In this document: one piece after another, positions 17,083-24,412 of the stretch
How the letters are laid out: the number at the start of each line of letters is the position of its first letter
Numbering within the stretch: position 1 is the stretch's first letter
Program-made: the position numbers and the translations under genes
Notes under the pieces: model-generated
What the model saw: only the letters and a program-made list of their open reading frames with translations
What the model was told of the DNA's origin: nothing
The model's database searches: none
From: Bin5 sp022821545
GTDB lineage: Bacteria; Chloroflexota; Anaerolineae; Caldilineales; Caldilineaceae
Length of the DNA stretch: 64,000 bases
NCBI GenBank assembly: GCA_963664085.2
Contig: CAXXLO010000002.1
Coordinates: forward strand, 434,001 to 498,000
Reading direction: 5' to 3'

Positions 17083-18330
17083 ATGAATCTTCCCAAAAGA
17101 CCCACACGCTGGCTGGCAGTGGCGTTCATGGCCTTTCTGACACTGGCCGTTTCCAGCGCCGCGCTCGCCGCTGAATTTGCCGGCGACGAATCCTACCGCC
17201 TCGCCGAAGGAGAGATTGTCGATGATGATCTCTATGTTGCCGCCACAGAGATCTACATCGATGGCACTGTCAAAGGTGATCTTATCGCCGGCGCCTCCTA
17301 CATAGAGATCGGCCCAACCGGAATTGTCGAAGGGGACCTGTGGGCTGCGGCCGCCGGAATCGTGATTCACGGCACGGTCCTGGACGATCTGCGTGCTGCC
17401 GGCAGCGGCGTTGAACTCACGGGAACGGTCGCCGATGATGCCTTCGTTGGCGCTGGCAGCGGTCAGACAACCTTTCCGACCGGCGTTGGTTCACAGGCGA
17501 TAGCGGGCGGCTTGAACGTCACTGGCGAAGTTGGCGGTGACATTCACGTCGGCGCTGGGGAAGCCGATATTTCGGGCGTCATCGGCGGCGACCTTTTCGG
17601 CGCTCTGGGGATGCTCTATCTTTCCGGCACAGTCGGCGGCGACGTCGATATCCAGGTCGGGGAGTTCAGCGTCACTGATGCCGCCCGCATCGGCGGCGAA
17701 TTGAGTTACGCGGCGCCTGAGCAACGTCAGATCCCTGCCGGCGTCGCCCGCGACATCCAATATGAGGCGCCGCCCGCCTCCGACTCCGCCGGGGGCACCG
17801 CTGTCGGGACCGTCTTCGGTTGGATCTTCCGCACGCTCGCCATTGGCATAGGCTTCGCCATTCTGGGCTGGCTGCTGATGCGCCTCCGGCCCAATATCCT
17901 GGTCCGACCTGCCTCCGCGATTCGGTCAAATCCGGTCGAGACCGGGCTGTACGGACTTCTGGCCGCAGTGGTGTTGATCTTCATTCCTATCGCGTCGCTC
18001 ATTCTGGTCGCCTTTACCTGGGCCTTCTGGGGCGTCCTTCCCGGAATCGTCATGTTTATCTTTTTGGTCGCCTCGTCGGGCTTGGTCTGGTTTCTCAGCC
18101 CCCTGTTCACAGGCTACTGGCTGGGAGAGAAGATCGGCGAGCGGCTTGAGGGAAGTTACAGTCCCTTCCTGCTCCTCCTGATAGGTGGGCTCCTGATCGT
18201 CGTGCTGGGCCGGATTCCTGTCCTCGGCTGGCTCGTCTACCTGCTTAGCTTCCTACTGGCCCTCGGCGGGCTCCTGCGCAGCGGGGCCGCGACCGGCGAA
18301 CGTCCGGCAGAGACGGCCGTGGTATCCTGA
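17083..18330 (+). CDS. Exported bactofilin-like beta-helix protein with C-terminal membrane domain
   Basis: 415 residues, with AGGAG before the ATG. Residues 1-29 form a signal peptide (LAVAFMAFLTLAVSSAALAA). Residues 35-210 are short repeats of the polymer-forming cytoskeletal type: IDGTVKGDLIAG, IHGTVLDDLRAAG, ITGEVGGDIHVG and LSGTVGGDVDI, each pairing a GTV/GEV turn with a GD step, which predicts a right-handed beta-helix. Residues 245-400 hold four or five transmembrane helices. Bactofilins are normally cytoplasmic; here the signal peptide puts the helix outside, anchored by the membrane part. It may be a cell-surface scaffold. The 260 bases before it hold no other gene I can support. Confidence 0.75.
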   Translation: MNLPKRPTRWLAVAFMAFLTLAVSSAALAAEFAGDESYRLAEGEIVDDDLYVAATEIYIDGTVKGDLIAGASYIEIGPTGIVEGDLWAAAAGIVIHGTVLDDLRAAGSGVELTGTVADDAFVGAGSGQTTFPTGVGSQAIAGGLNVTGEVGGDIHVGAGEADISGVIGGDLFGALGMLYLSGTVGGDVDIQVGEFSVTDAARIGGELSYAAPEQRQIPAGVARDIQYEAPPASDSAGGTAVGTVFGWIFRTLAIGIGFAILGWLLMRLRPNILVRPASAIRSNPVETGLYGLLAAVVLIFIPIASLILVAFTWAFWGVLPGIVMFIFLVASSGLVWFLSPLFTGYWLGEKIGERLEGSYSPFLLLLIGGLLIVVLGRIPVLGWLVYLLSFLLALGGLLRSGAATGERPAETAVVS

Positions 18331-18394
18331 TTCCCGGCCATTGAGCCGTCTAATCCGGTCATGGTAGCCTTGCAACTCACGGTTCTCACCGCCT

Positions 18395-18625
18395 ATGCTC
18401 GCCATTAATGAGAAACTCTACCCCGGCGATCTGGTCCAGATGCGTAAAGCCCATCCTTGCGGGGGCGACAGCTGGGAAATCGTTCGCGTGGGCGCCGACA
18501 TCGGCCTGCTCTGTGAATCCTGTGGACGCCGCGTCCTTTTGCCCCGCCGCAAGTTTGCCCGCGGCGTCAGGAAATTTCTGCGCCGCAGTCCACAGGCACT
18601 GAAAGATTCGAAAAGTCCTGACTAG
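18395..18625 (+). CDS. DUF951 family protein
   Basis: 76 residues. It carries the family's GDLVQMRKAHPCGGDSWEIVR block (about 11-31), GADIGLLCESCGRRV (about 34-48) and a basic Arg/Lys-rich tail. The three conserved cysteines suggest a small metal or nucleic-acid-binding protein. The family is widespread in Firmicutes and Chloroflexota, often near ychF or parB; neither is here. Function is unknown. Confidence 0.85.
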   Translation: MLAINEKLYPGDLVQMRKAHPCGGDSWEIVRVGADIGLLCESCGRRVLLPRRKFARGVRKFLRRSPQALKDSKSPD

Positions 18626-18734
18626 AACGGCGAGCCTGCCCAAAGCCGCGCCTACAGCGCAAACCGGACAACGGCGCGGCCGGGAGCAACTTTTTGTAAC
18701 GCTATTGATGCTACTTCCCAGGAGGATTGTACTT

Positions 18735-19487
18735 ATGCAAAGGGAGGCGCTTGTCCGATATCTCGACGAAAACCTTCGCATCCGCGAGATCGCCGACTAC
18801 GGACCCCAGGGGCTGCAAATCGAAGGAAGGGCGGAGGTCGACAAAATTGTCGGAACTGTGGACGCGCACCAACCCTGTGTCCACGCCGCCCTCGAACGCG
18901 GCGCCGATCTCCTGTTGGTGCATCACGGTATTCTTTGGGGCGATGCCAAGCCCCTGGCCGGCAGCTACGGCCGCCTCGTGCGCACCTGCGTCGAGAACGA
19001 TCTCAACCTCTACGCCGCCCATCTTCCCCTGGATGCTCATCCGCAATGGGGCAATAATGCCGAACTCGCGCGACGGCTCGGCCTTACAGTCATCGACTGG
19101 TGGGCCGACGTCAAAGGCACCCCTCTTGCCGTCCTGGCCGAGTACGACGAGCCGCTCGACTTTCATGCGCTGGTGGCCCGCTTCGAGAAACAGGTAGGTA
19201 GCCCCCGGCTTGTTCAGGCAGAAGGGCCGCCCATGGTGCGGACGGTGGGCATTCTCAGCGGGTTCGGCGCCGACAAGATCGAGGCCGCCGCCAGTCTCGG
19301 CTGCGACGCCTACGTCACCGGCGAAACGAGCCACGCACAATACTACGAAGCCGCCAACACAGGCATCAATCTCCTGTATGGCGGCCATTACACTTCCGAA
19401 ACCGTCGGCGTCCAGGCCCTGGGGGAACATCTGGCCCAGCGTTTCGGCGTCCGCTTCGAATTTGTTGACCTGCCAACCGGCCTCTGA
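18735..19487 (+). CDS. Nif3-like dinuclear metal centre protein
   Basis: 250 residues from ATG 18735, chosen for the strong AGGAGG at 18720-18725. Metal-binding signatures of the Nif3/YbgI family are visible: LLLVHHGILWG (about 56-66) with two His, YAAHLPLDAHP (about 92-102), and near the C-terminus TGETSHAQYYEA with GGHYTSE. The usual GTP cyclohydrolase I type 2 annotation of this family is not well supported experimentally. No partner gene points to a pathway. Confidence 0.88.
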   Translation: MQREALVRYLDENLRIREIADYGPQGLQIEGRAEVDKIVGTVDAHQPCVHAALERGADLLLVHHGILWGDAKPLAGSYGRLVRTCVENDLNLYAAHLPLDAHPQWGNNAELARRLGLTVIDWWADVKGTPLAVLAEYDEPLDFHALVARFEKQVGSPRLVQAEGPPMVRTVGILSGFGADKIEAAASLGCDAYVTGETSHAQYYEAANTGINLLYGGHYTSETVGVQALGEHLAQRFGVRFEFVDLPTGL

Positions 19488-19551
19488 GCCGGACCCAACG
19501 GGCAGGCGCGCGGACTACCCCCGTCTTTCCAGGACGCCCCGTTCCGGTTCT

Positions 19552-19595
19552 CTCAAAAAAGAAAAGCCCGCTGCAAGCAGCCCTGCAGCGGGCTT
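19552..19595 (-). terminator. Rho-independent terminator for the SelW-like gene
   Basis: AAGCCCGCTGCA (19564-19575) pairs perfectly with TGCAGCGGGCTT (19584-19595) around an 8-base loop. Read on the minus strand the stem is followed by TTTTC and TTTTTT (19563 down to 19555). It lies 43 bases past the stop of the minus-strand gene at 19639 and ends that transcript. Confidence 0.85.
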
Positions 19596-19638
19596 CGCGC
19601 TCACCTGACGGGAGCGACTCAATTCGCCGAAATCGTGC

Positions 19639-19905
19639 TTACGCACGCGGGGCCGGCTCCAGGCCGATAGCCTCTGAGAAGAGACCGAGTACCTCTCCCT
19701 CCTCTGCATGGCGGCCTTCAGCCTTTTTGCTGTACACAATCGTATCGTCTGCCAGCACCTCGAAAAGTCCCCCACCCGAAGGGATCATCTTGAGGCTTTC
19801 AATCGCCGGCGTGAAATTCTCTAATAGGTCGGCCGCCGCACGGACGGCTCGGGGTGTGTAGTTTCATTGTACACAGTATTCGATACTGACCTTGTACTTC
19901 TGCAT
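19639..19905 (-). CDS. SelW/Rdx-family thioredoxin-like selenoprotein (in-frame TGA = Sec)
   Basis: Reading through a TGA at 19866-19864 gives an 88-residue protein: MQKYKVSIEYCVQ, Sec14, NYTPRA, and onward to the stop TAA at 19641-19639. EYCVQU is the CXXU redox motif of the Rdx/SelW family at its usual place after the first beta strand. NYTPRA, IPSGGGLFEV and VYSKKAEGRHAEEGEV are the other conserved blocks, all downstream of the TGA in the same frame. A strong AGGAGA site lies six bases before the ATG at 19905, and a terminator follows the gene. A hairpin fitting the bacterial SECIS rules lies just after the TGA. Alternative: a Cys codon mutated or misread to TGA. No selA/B/C/D gene is in the window. 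Likely a small thiol/selenol oxidoreductase. Confidence 0.8.
19832..19848 (-). promoter_or_regulatory. Candidate bacterial SECIS hairpin
   Basis: On the minus strand GCCGTC-CGTGC-GGCGGC folds into a six-pair stem (one G-U) with a five-base loop. The stem starts 18 bases after the first base of the TGA and the loop begins 24 bases after it. The loop's second base is G. These match the published bSECIS rules (loop 16-37 bases after UGA, G among the first two loop bases). It lies inside the coding sequence, as expected in bacteria. Confidence 0.55.
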
Positions 19906-19948
19906 AGCTCTCTCCTGTCGCTGGACGGCCTTTCGGCGCAGCAAATGA

Positions 19949-19971
19949 AGTATACTGCTATCCGAAGTATA
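19949..19971 (-). promoter_or_regulatory. Two TATACT boxes upstream of the SelW-like gene
   Basis: The minus strand has TATACT at 19971-19966 and again at 19954-19949, 17 bases apart start to start. Either could be the -10 box of the selenoprotein gene starting at 19905. No good -35 was seen for either. The rest of 19906-20199 holds nothing I can support. Confidence 0.4.
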
Positions 19972-20199
19972 GCAGCATTGCCCCCCATCGGCAAACCCGC
20001 GGTTTTTCCGACTTCTTGAAGCGGTCTGCGCGGCGAGAGTAAAAGCCAGATTTTCTCTGAGAAGGCGTCTGCAAGTGCATCCAAGTCGTTTCCTTCATTT
20101 TCAATTGCCGGTTTCACAGGTTGGTTGTACTCGTGAAGGCTAGCCGGTGGGGGGCTGTTCAGACAATCGTCCCCGGCGCGGACAAGAGCGCCATACACT

Positions 20200-20228
20200 T
20201 TGATGCGCCGCCAAGTCGATGCTATAGT
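20200..20228 (+). promoter_or_regulatory. Sigma-70-type promoter for a leaderless transcript
   Basis: TTGATG (20200-20205) and TATAGT (20223-20228) are separated by 17 bases. The ATG of the next gene is at 20235, six bases after the -10 box, so transcription should start at or next to the start codon. Confidence 0.6.
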
Positions 20229-20234
20229 AGTTCC

Positions 20235-21614
20235 ATGTCATCAGAGAACCTCCCAGCTTCTTCGAGTAAGGACGGGCAGGGTACTCCCGGTCCGGATCCC
20301 GAGCATGCGCCGGGGCCGACCCTGCCCCGACAGAGCCGGCCCGCACAGCCCAATCAACAACCTGTCTGGTCGCGGCGCCGCTTTCTGGCTGCCGCAGCCG
20401 CCGGACTGGGTATGCTTGTCGGGGCCTGCGGCAATGGAGAACCGTCCCTTGACGCTTCCTCCTTGTCGGCAACTTCCGCAACGCCCGGCCCCTACCATGG
20501 GTATCTGCCCTGGGTCGAAATGAGAGGACTGCGCCCTGCGTCGCCCGATTTTCCACCCACACCTCCCAAAGTTACCGCAACCCCTATTCCGACCAGCACA
20601 CCATTCCCGACCGAAACACCGGTCCCGCCGACGCCCACCTATACGCCGACGCCGACCGTGACCCCGTTTCCACCCGGCCCGCCCAGCAAGCTGGGTCTCT
20701 TTATCACCCGCAACCATCCCAGCGTCTTCAACCTTCTGCGCAGCGGCGGCGTCGCTGTCGTTAAGACACTGGAGCTGGACTTTCGCTTCGCTCGCCAGAT
20801 CAAAGAAACTGCCCCGACTACCCGGCTGATCGGGCGTATAGATCTGCCCCAACTGCAGTTGCAGAACCTCAACGCGAAAGCCGCCGCCCAGGACTTCGTC
20901 AATCGTCTCTGGCCCATTGCCGACCATCCCGAGCGGCGCCTTCACTACGACGGCTGGGAAGCCTACAACGAACCGGTGGCCGGGAACCTGGACGAATTCA
21001 AACGCCTGACCGAGTTTGAAGTCGAACGGACGCGACTCCTCGCCCAGGGCGGTCTGCGCAGCGTAATCGGCAACTTCGGCACGGGCCAGCCGGCGCCCGA
21101 AATGTGGGAGCATTTCCTGCCCGCTGTTGCCGAAGCCCAGGCCCACGATGGTTGGCTGGGCCTGCACGAGTATTCCGCTCCGACCATTTACTATGCCAGC
21201 ACCCGTGACGGCCAGGGCCGTTACCCGGGCGTGGCCCCGCATGACACCGGCTGGCTGACACTGCGCTACCGCCAGTTATACAATCAGGTCCTGAAGCCCG
21301 CCGGCCGCGCAATTCCGCTGGTGATGACGGAGCTGGGGGTAGACGGCCTTGTGGCCAACCGGCCAGGCCCGCAGAACGCCAAAGGCTGGCAGCACTTTCA
21401 GGAGTATTGGGCACAACACGGCTTCGGTTCCTGGGGTCCGGGCGCATACGTGGAGCAGCTTGTCTGGTATGATCTGGCAATGCAACAGGATTCCTATGTG
21501 ATGGGCGGCTGCATTTTCGCTCTGGCGGCCAGTCCCGGTTGGGAGTCGTATGAGATCGGCGGGCACGTGGAAGGCGTGCTGCACCAGTACCTGAGCGTCC
21601 ATCCGCAGCGGTAA
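20235..21614 (+). CDS. Secreted glycoside-hydrolase-like lipoprotein (Tat signal)
   Basis: 459 residues from ATG 20235. Residues 45-66 read SRRRFLAAAAAGLGMLVGAC, a twin-arginine signal joined to a lipobox with Cys, so export in folded form and lipid anchoring are expected. A Thr/Pro-rich linker of PTPTYTPTPTVTP type (about 105-150) follows. The C-terminal 300 residues resemble a GH39/GH5-like TIM barrel: WEAYNEP carries the Asn-Glu-Pro acid/base motif (about 240) and VMTELGVDG a possible nucleophile Glu (about 373). Substrate unknown; a non-catalytic role is possible. Its promoter lies directly at the start codon. Confidence 0.75.
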   Translation: MSSENLPASSSKDGQGTPGPDPEHAPGPTLPRQSRPAQPNQQPVWSRRRFLAAAAAGLGMLVGACGNGEPSLDASSLSATSATPGPYHGYLPWVEMRGLRPASPDFPPTPPKVTATPIPTSTPFPTETPVPPTPTYTPTPTVTPFPPGPPSKLGLFITRNHPSVFNLLRSGGVAVVKTLELDFRFARQIKETAPTTRLIGRIDLPQLQLQNLNAKAAAQDFVNRLWPIADHPERRLHYDGWEAYNEPVAGNLDEFKRLTEFEVERTRLLAQGGLRSVIGNFGTGQPAPEMWEHFLPAVAEAQAHDGWLGLHEYSAPTIYYASTRDGQGRYPGVAPHDTGWLTLRYRQLYNQVLKPAGRAIPLVMTELGVDGLVANRPGPQNAKGWQHFQEYWAQHGFGSWGPGAYVEQLVWYDLAMQQDSYVMGGCIFALAASPGWESYEIGGHVEGVLHQYLSVHPQR

Positions 21615-21700
21615 GCGCTCCAACTCCCATTCCGTCCGGCGAGTTGACGCCAGGAAACTGACGACAAAGGGTTCCAGTTCAACGACAGTTTTTCGTTTCG

Positions 21701-22084
21701 ATGGATTCTCTGAGCGACATTCACCGCGGTCTGGCCCAAACCGGCATTCTGTTCTTCATTGCGTTGGGCGTGTGGGCCATCTGGCTCCGCATTCGCTCCC
21801 GCCCGCTGGACGGCAGCTGGTACGGCGCCGCCGCCGTCGGCGAGATTCTGATGATTGTAGAGTTTCTCCTGGGATGGGTTCTCTACGGTCAGGGGCTGGG
21901 TGGGAATCTGTCCCGCGCCTTTGTACACATTCTCTACGCGACCGTCGCCGTCATTACTCTGCCGGCAGCCTATCTCTACCTGAGCCGACTGCAGGATGAA
22001 AACGTGAAGACAATTCTCTTTGCAATCGTCTGTTTCTTTCTGATGGAGGTCATCATTCGCGCCCGTGTCGTGGCGCTGGTATAA
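21701..22084 (+). CDS. Small four-helix membrane protein, unidentified
   Basis: 127 residues with four predicted transmembrane helices (about 12-30, 43-62, 73-93, 103-122) and a short polar N-terminus. No conserved domain recognised. It stands 86 bases after the glycoside-hydrolase-like gene and 128 bases before the HNH gene on the same strand, so it may be cotranscribed with either. Confidence 0.65.
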   Translation: MDSLSDIHRGLAQTGILFFIALGVWAIWLRIRSRPLDGSWYGAAAVGEILMIVEFLLGWVLYGQGLGGNLSRAFVHILYATVAVITLPAAYLYLSRLQDENVKTILFAIVCFFLMEVIIRARVVALV

Positions 22085-22212
22085 TCTGCTTCCAGAGCGA
22101 GTCCCGTCCGACAACACGGCCCTCACTACGTTAAGCAGCCTGTCAAAACCGGCATTTCGCCCGCATCTGCGCCACACTGAATCTTCAGTAACGCCATCGA
22201 GACACCATCACC

Positions 22213-22722
22213 ATGTCCCGTTCCGTGCTGGTACTGAATGCAACATTCGAACCGTTGAGCCTCGTCTCTGTACGGCGGGCAGTCGTACTGCTGCTACGCG
22301 ACAAAGCGGAGTTGGTTGAGGCCACCGAACGCATGCTGCACAGCGCCAGCCAGGCCCTGCCCGAGCCACTGGTGATTCGACTCAACCGCTACGTTCGCCT
22401 GCCCCACCGCTCTGTCCCCCCCACCCGCAGCGCCGTGATTCTGAGAGACGCTTACACCTGTCAGTATTGCGGCGACACACCGGGGAAGCACTCGCTGACC
22501 GTGGACCATGTGATCCCCCGCTGTCGCGGGGGCGATCACAGCTGGACCAATCTGGCGACCGCCTGCAAACGCTGCAACTGCAAGAAGGGCGGCATGAGCC
22601 CCCGCGAAGCCGGCATGAAACTGAAACGGCGGCCGTTTGAGCCAACCTATGTCGCCCTCGTCCTCCTGAGCAATCCGACCGCCGCCTCCCGCTGGGAGAC
22701 ACTGATGGGCGCCGCATTCTAG
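22213..22722 (+). CDS. HNH endonuclease family protein
   Basis: 169 residues. The N-terminus (VLVLNATFEPLSLVSVRRAV) is characteristic of a bacterial HNH family found widely in Chloroflexota and Cyanobacteria. CQYCG (about 82) and CKRCNCKKG (about 119) supply the zinc cysteines, and LTVDHVIPRCRGGDHSWTNL gives the His, Asn and second His of the HNH motif. It should cut DNA. No restriction or phage genes adjoin it, so a house-keeping or repair role is as likely as defence. Confidence 0.85.
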   Translation: MSRSVLVLNATFEPLSLVSVRRAVVLLLRDKAELVEATERMLHSASQALPEPLVIRLNRYVRLPHRSVPPTRSAVILRDAYTCQYCGDTPGKHSLTVDHVIPRCRGGDHSWTNLATACKRCNCKKGGMSPREAGMKLKRRPFEPTYVALVLLSNPTAASRWETLMGAAF

Positions 22723-22776
22723 CCGCGTTCGATTGCCGCGCCGGCGCGTATCGGAAACCAGCAACCAGAGACCTAC

Positions 22777-23430
22777 ATGAACAGGCCCAGCCAGGAACTA
22801 CTAGACGCCGTAACCCGGCGTATTCACGATCTGAACGAGCACTCGCTCTCGCAGCTTTCCCAATATCTGGGCTACCTCAAGTGGCAGGAGGAGCTCTGGC
22901 ATAGTCTTTTGGAAGAGGAAGGCACAGACGAAGACGGGTTCGCCCTCGTGTGGAAATGCGACCTACTGGAGCTGTTCCCCAGTTCCCGCCAGAGCGCCAC
23001 CCGTACACCGGACCTGATGGAGGTGCGAATCGACACGGCCAGTTGCGGCATGATGCAGCAGCCGGCCCTGTGGCAGCATCCGCCAGTCGATGGCAGCGCC
23101 GTCGTCGAATACGACCTGAGAGTTCCCCCTGAGGTCGACCGGCTGCGCATGCAGTTCGCAATCGGCATTCGCGACGGCGCCCAAATGGAAGATGACAACT
23201 TCTGCGCCTTCCGTGTCCTCGTTAACGGCGTGCGCATCTGGAGCAGCACAAAGCAGAGCTGCGAGTGGGAACGCTTCGTCACCGACCTGCCAAACCAGGC
23301 CGGGCAACATTCGGTCTTGCAGCTCATGACCGACGGCCTCGGCAACAGCCGCTGGAACTGGGCCGTCTGGGCCGAGCCGCAACTGCTCGGGTACGCCGCC
23401 AATCGACAAGGCGCCAATAGCGAGGACTGA
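22777..23430 (+). CDS. Hypothetical protein with jelly-roll-like C-terminal domain
   Basis: 217 residues, no signal peptide. Residues 1-50 are helical and acidic. Residues 75-205 look like a beta-sandwich of the NPCBM/carbohydrate-binding kind: VEYDLRVPPEVDRLRMQFAIG, FRVLVNGVRIWS and SRWNWAVWAEPQL repeat the strand pattern of that fold. This fold call is inference from the pattern. It lies 54 bases after the HNH gene and 54 bases before the YhhN gene. Confidence 0.55.
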   Translation: MNRPSQELLDAVTRRIHDLNEHSLSQLSQYLGYLKWQEELWHSLLEEEGTDEDGFALVWKCDLLELFPSSRQSATRTPDLMEVRIDTASCGMMQQPALWQHPPVDGSAVVEYDLRVPPEVDRLRMQFAIGIRDGAQMEDDNFCAFRVLVNGVRIWSSTKQSCEWERFVTDLPNQAGQHSVLQLMTDGLGNSRWNWAVWAEPQLLGYAANRQGANSED

Positions 23431-23484
23431 GTGGCACAGGGCAAGCCCGGGCTTTCTCTCCTTCTTCCCCCCTCTTCCCGGTGA

Positions 23485-24285
23485 ATGACGGAACCCCCGA
23501 TGCCGGTCCTCGACCTCGTTGCCTGGTTTCTGCTCGTCCTCTGGGCCATGTTTCTGGCCGCCGGTCTTCTCCTTCGCAGAGCTCGCCCGCACAAACGGCG
23601 CCTCCCCGCATGGATGCTAGCAGCCTCCGCGTTAACTCTGCTCCTTCTGGCCTGGTATGGCTTTATTCTCGCCCGCCCCGGCACTGAAACCGCCCGCTAC
23701 GCCTTCGGTATCGCCGCCGCAACTGCACTCAGCCTTGCAGGCGGCCAGCTTGCCGCCTGCGCGCTCGCGCCCGGGCGGATCTGGTTCGGCATCTCCGCCA
23801 CTTCTGCAGGCTACCTTCTGTTCGTCGCCGCGATTGTCCAATATGGCCCGGCCCTCGAAGGCGTTCGCTTACTTGCGCTGAGTCTCAGTCTGCTCGTCGG
23901 CGCACTGGCCGGCATCGCATTTCTGCGGCGGCCGCGCCGTCGCCATCCTGTCCAGACGGCCGCAGCCTACACGCTTCTCCTGCTCTTCGCCGCCGCCGGC
24001 CTTGCCTTCGGTCTGGCGCTTACCGCCCCGAGATTCGGCGTCCTGCCAGCGGGACTGCTTGTCCTCATCTTCAGCGATCTGATCCTGCTCTCCGAACTGG
24101 CTGCCAGCCCATCCTTCTTCCCGCACGTCAGGCCATCCGGCGCAGGAACCGGGAGCCGGGTCCCGCCATCGCTTTCGAGCGCAGCCCGGCTGCTGCGCTC
24201 GCCCGGACAGGCGCTGATCGTCGCCTCAATCTGGTCCACACTCCAGAATCCAGTCAGCTCGCAGCTATCCGTCTTCCCTTCCTGA
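23485..24285 (+). CDS. YhhN/TMEM86-like lysoplasmalogenase family membrane protein
   Basis: 266 residues with eight hydrophobic helices. The family's FSDLILL (about 196) in helix 7 and the C-terminal GQALIVASIW (about 237) are visible. YhhN proteins are linked to hydrolysis of vinyl-ether lysophospholipids and share a fold with CREST membrane hydrolases. A longer loop (about 205-235) separates helices 7 and 8. Substrate in this organism is unknown. Confidence 0.6.
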   Translation: MTEPPMPVLDLVAWFLLVLWAMFLAAGLLLRRARPHKRRLPAWMLAASALTLLLLAWYGFILARPGTETARYAFGIAAATALSLAGGQLAACALAPGRIWFGISATSAGYLLFVAAIVQYGPALEGVRLLALSLSLLVGALAGIAFLRRPRRRHPVQTAAAYTLLLLFAAAGLAFGLALTAPRFGVLPAGLLVLIFSDLILLSELAASPSFFPHVRPSGAGTGSRVPPSLSSAARLLRSPGQALIVASIWSTLQNPVSSQLSVFPS

Positions 24286-24328
24286 CCCGTATTTCCCCCT
24301 CGAACCAGACCTCCCATTCGGCCGCCTG

Positions 24329-24358
24329 TTTACCTTTTGCCTCACTCTTCGCTATAAT
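24329..24358 (+). promoter_or_regulatory. Sigma-70-type promoter of the acyl-CoA synthetase gene
   Basis: TTTACC (24329-24334) and a consensus TATAAT (24353-24358) are 18 bases apart. Transcription would start near 24365, leaving a leader of about 48 bases before the ATG at 24413. Confidence 0.6.
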
Positions 24359-24412
24359 GTTGGCGCTGTACAGGTAGTCCCGGGTCAAGCCATCCCCAGT
24401 TCGAGACAGATC

